Of a stretch of DNA of 5,988 nucleotides, positions 5,972 to 5,988 are shown piece after piece. Source of the DNA: CAZFCK01 sp964517355. GTDB taxonomy: Bacteria > Desulfobacterota > Desulfovibrionia > Desulfovibrionales > Desulfovibrionaceae. Made by a program: the position numbers and the translations under genes. The notes beneath the pieces were generated by a model. That model searched no databases, had not been told where the DNA came from, and was given only the letters and a program-made list of their open reading frames with translations. Numbering within the stretch: the first letter of the stretch is position 1; every line of letters starts with the position of its first letter. The DNA lies in the NCBI GenBank assembly GCA_964517355.1, contig CAZFCK010000266.1:1-5988 (forward strand), in the 5' to 3' direction.

Positions 5972-5988
5972 GGAAACCTTTCTGTAGA
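5969..5988. terminator. Possible left half of a cut intergenic palindrome or terminator
   Basis: The last bases run as a G-tract, AAACCTTTCT, then GTAGA. TCT-GT-AGA already begins to fold back on itself, as though the window ends just past the apex of a long hairpin whose other arm would read AAGGTTTCCCCC. Palindromes of this style are common between genes of Desulfovibrio-like genomes, in my recollection. Only half is visible, so the call is tentative and the strand it would serve is unknown. Confidence 0.3.

Larger units (their letters stand above)
5643..5988. other. Upstream non-coding region of the ATPase operon
   Basis: No convincing gene is present in these 346 bases on either strand. 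The part nearest atpD (to about 5760) is GC-rich leader with the ribosome-binding-site hairpin. The promoter candidate lies at 5767-5795. A distinctly AT-rich patch at about 5890-5950 (containing TGTAATATATGAGTATG) may be a promoter or protein-binding region of the neighbouring gene or of this operon. The rightmost 40 bases hold palindromic sequence. Frames that remain open here give low-complexity products lacking a ribosome binding site. Confidence 0.6.

Overview
The window carries almost a whole operon for a rotary F-type ATPase of the N-ATPase subfamily, read entirely on the minus strand, from right to left. In transcription order the genes are beta (atpD), epsilon (atpC), AtpQ, AtpR, a (atpB), c (atpE), b (atpF) and alpha (atpA). 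This is the N-ATPase order D-C-Q-R-B-E-F-A, which differs from the usual F-ATPase order (I-B-E-F-H-A-G-D-C). Three further traits place it in this family: the paired small membrane proteins AtpQ and AtpR, no separate delta gene, and a c subunit with a second carboxylate (Glu30) besides the Glu63-Ser64-Thr65 ion site.

Layout: 5643-5988 is a 346-base leader and upstream region without a convincing gene. It holds a sigma70-like promoter candidate at 5767-5795, a small hairpin over the atpD ribosome binding site at 5652-5665, and palindromic or half-palindromic sequence at the right edge. Positions 81-5642 hold eight genes packed tightly, with 4-base ATGA overlaps or gaps of 1-3 bases, apart from a longer overlap of about 20 bases between atpQ and atpR. 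Most ribosome binding sites lie inside the end of the preceding gene, which suggests one transcript with translational coupling. Positions 1-80 hold two adjacent perfect GC-rich hairpins.

How the genes work together: alpha and beta form the catalytic hexamer and epsilon is part of the central stalk. The c ring and subunit a form the ion path, and b is the peripheral stalk. The b protein is long (247 aa) and its C-terminal third resembles the C-terminal domain of delta, so it probably does delta's job. AtpQ and AtpR are membrane accessory proteins of this subfamily. Nucleotide-binding residues in alpha and beta, the essential arginine of subunit a and the c-subunit carboxylates are all present, so these eight genes look functional. 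The expected last gene, gamma (atpG), does not begin in the 80 bases after atpA that are visible. It may begin just past the edge, be elsewhere, or be missing.

Organism: a GC-rich bacterium. N-ATPases are scattered by lateral transfer and usually sit beside an ordinary F-ATPase. The intergenic palindrome style (the G-run followed by AAACCTTTCT at the right edge, and the CCAGGGG/CCCCTGG hairpin at the left) reminds me of Desulfovibrio-like sulfate reducers. That is a weak inference from memory, not a demonstrated assignment.
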